From contig JAFMQQ010000177.1 of NCBI GenBank assembly GCA_017354595.1, positions 1 to 6,655 of the forward strand: a DNA stretch of 6,655 bases, read 5' to 3'. The position numbers and the translations under genes were made by a program. The notes below the pieces were generated by a model, which searched no databases, had not been told where the DNA came from, and worked only from the letters and a program-made list of their open reading frames with translations. Shown one piece after another: positions 6,509 through 6,655 of this stretch. The stretch's first letter is position 1; every line of letters starts with the position of its first letter. Origin of the DNA: Micromonosporaceae bacterium. GTDB taxonomy: Bacteria > Actinomycetota > Actinomycetes > Mycobacteriales > Micromonosporaceae.

Positions 6509-6655
6509 TCACGGCCCGGTCGCTTGCCGTCGCACGCTCACCACCGGGGCGAGCATATCGAGCAGGATCGGCCCGAGGGCCACGAGGCGCGTTTCGTCGA
6601 AGTGGTCACCGGCCATTATCGTGGCGGCCGGCCACTCGTAGCTCCTCAAGACGAT
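6509..6655 (-). CDS. C-terminal end of an unrecognised protein (partial)
   Basis: The last 48 residues of a minus-strand gene entering from the right edge and ending at TGA 6509-6511. The frame has strong G/C preference at third positions and reads like protein: SYEWPAATIMAGDHFDETR followed by LVALGPILLDMLAPVVS, probably an amphipathic or hydrophobic helix, then a basic tail VRRQATGP. The opposite strand is also open here but gives a His/Arg/Glu-rich composition, so minus is preferred. I do not recognise the family. It converges on the serine hydrolase, so it belongs to a separate transcription unit. Confidence 0.5.
   Translation of the reverse strand: MVLRSYEWPAATIMAGDHFDETRLVALGPILLDMLAPVVSVRRQATGP

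Noticed and set aside
1..6655. CRISPR arrays, tRNA or rRNA genes, insertion-sequence ends
   Set aside because: No regularly spaced repeats, cloverleaf-like sequence or transposase motifs were seen by eye.

Overview
The window is GC-rich DNA whose real reading frames strongly prefer G or C at third codon positions. This is the composition of an actinomycete (Streptomyces/Micromonospora-like). The genus cannot be read from the sequence. The content is a piece of a nonribosomal peptide locus.

Layout: positions 1-3334 are filled by a minus-strand nonribosomal peptide synthetase (NRPS) with the order adenylation (A1), carrier (PCP), condensation (C), then a second adenylation domain (A2) running off the left edge. 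The C/A2 junction is broken. The frame changes at about position 367, and the first ~150 residues expected of A2 (core motifs A1-A2) are absent. The frame of the first part stops at 245, while the recognisable A2 sequence continues in another frame to position 1. One out-of-frame deletion would explain both defects.

Positions 3335-3986 hold no intact gene. They contain a hairpin with a U-rich tail in the leader of the NRPS (3471-3500, minus) and, on the plus strand, an orphan fragment of another condensation domain with its HHxxxDGWS signature (about 3586-3774). That fragment points opposite to the NRPS and looks like the relic of a lost NRPS gene.

Positions 3987-6238 form a two-gene plus-strand operon: an aldo/keto reductase with a complete catalytic tetrad, then a serine hydrolase of the class C beta-lactamase / Streptomyces R61 DD-peptidase family. 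The stop and the next candidate start touch. The hydrolase has no visible signal peptide, so it is probably cytoplasmic. Next to an NRPS with no visible thioesterase, it is a candidate for a penicillin-binding-protein-type peptide cyclase, though a plain peptidase or esterase role is equally possible.

Positions 6239-6508 show no gene. At the right edge, the 3' end of an unrecognised minus-strand gene (6509-6655) converges on the hydrolase.

Overall reading (inference): a peptide biosynthetic locus that has been rearranged and is probably partly decayed. It keeps one intact A-PCP-C stretch and two intact accessory enzymes, flanked by two NRPS relics or breaks.
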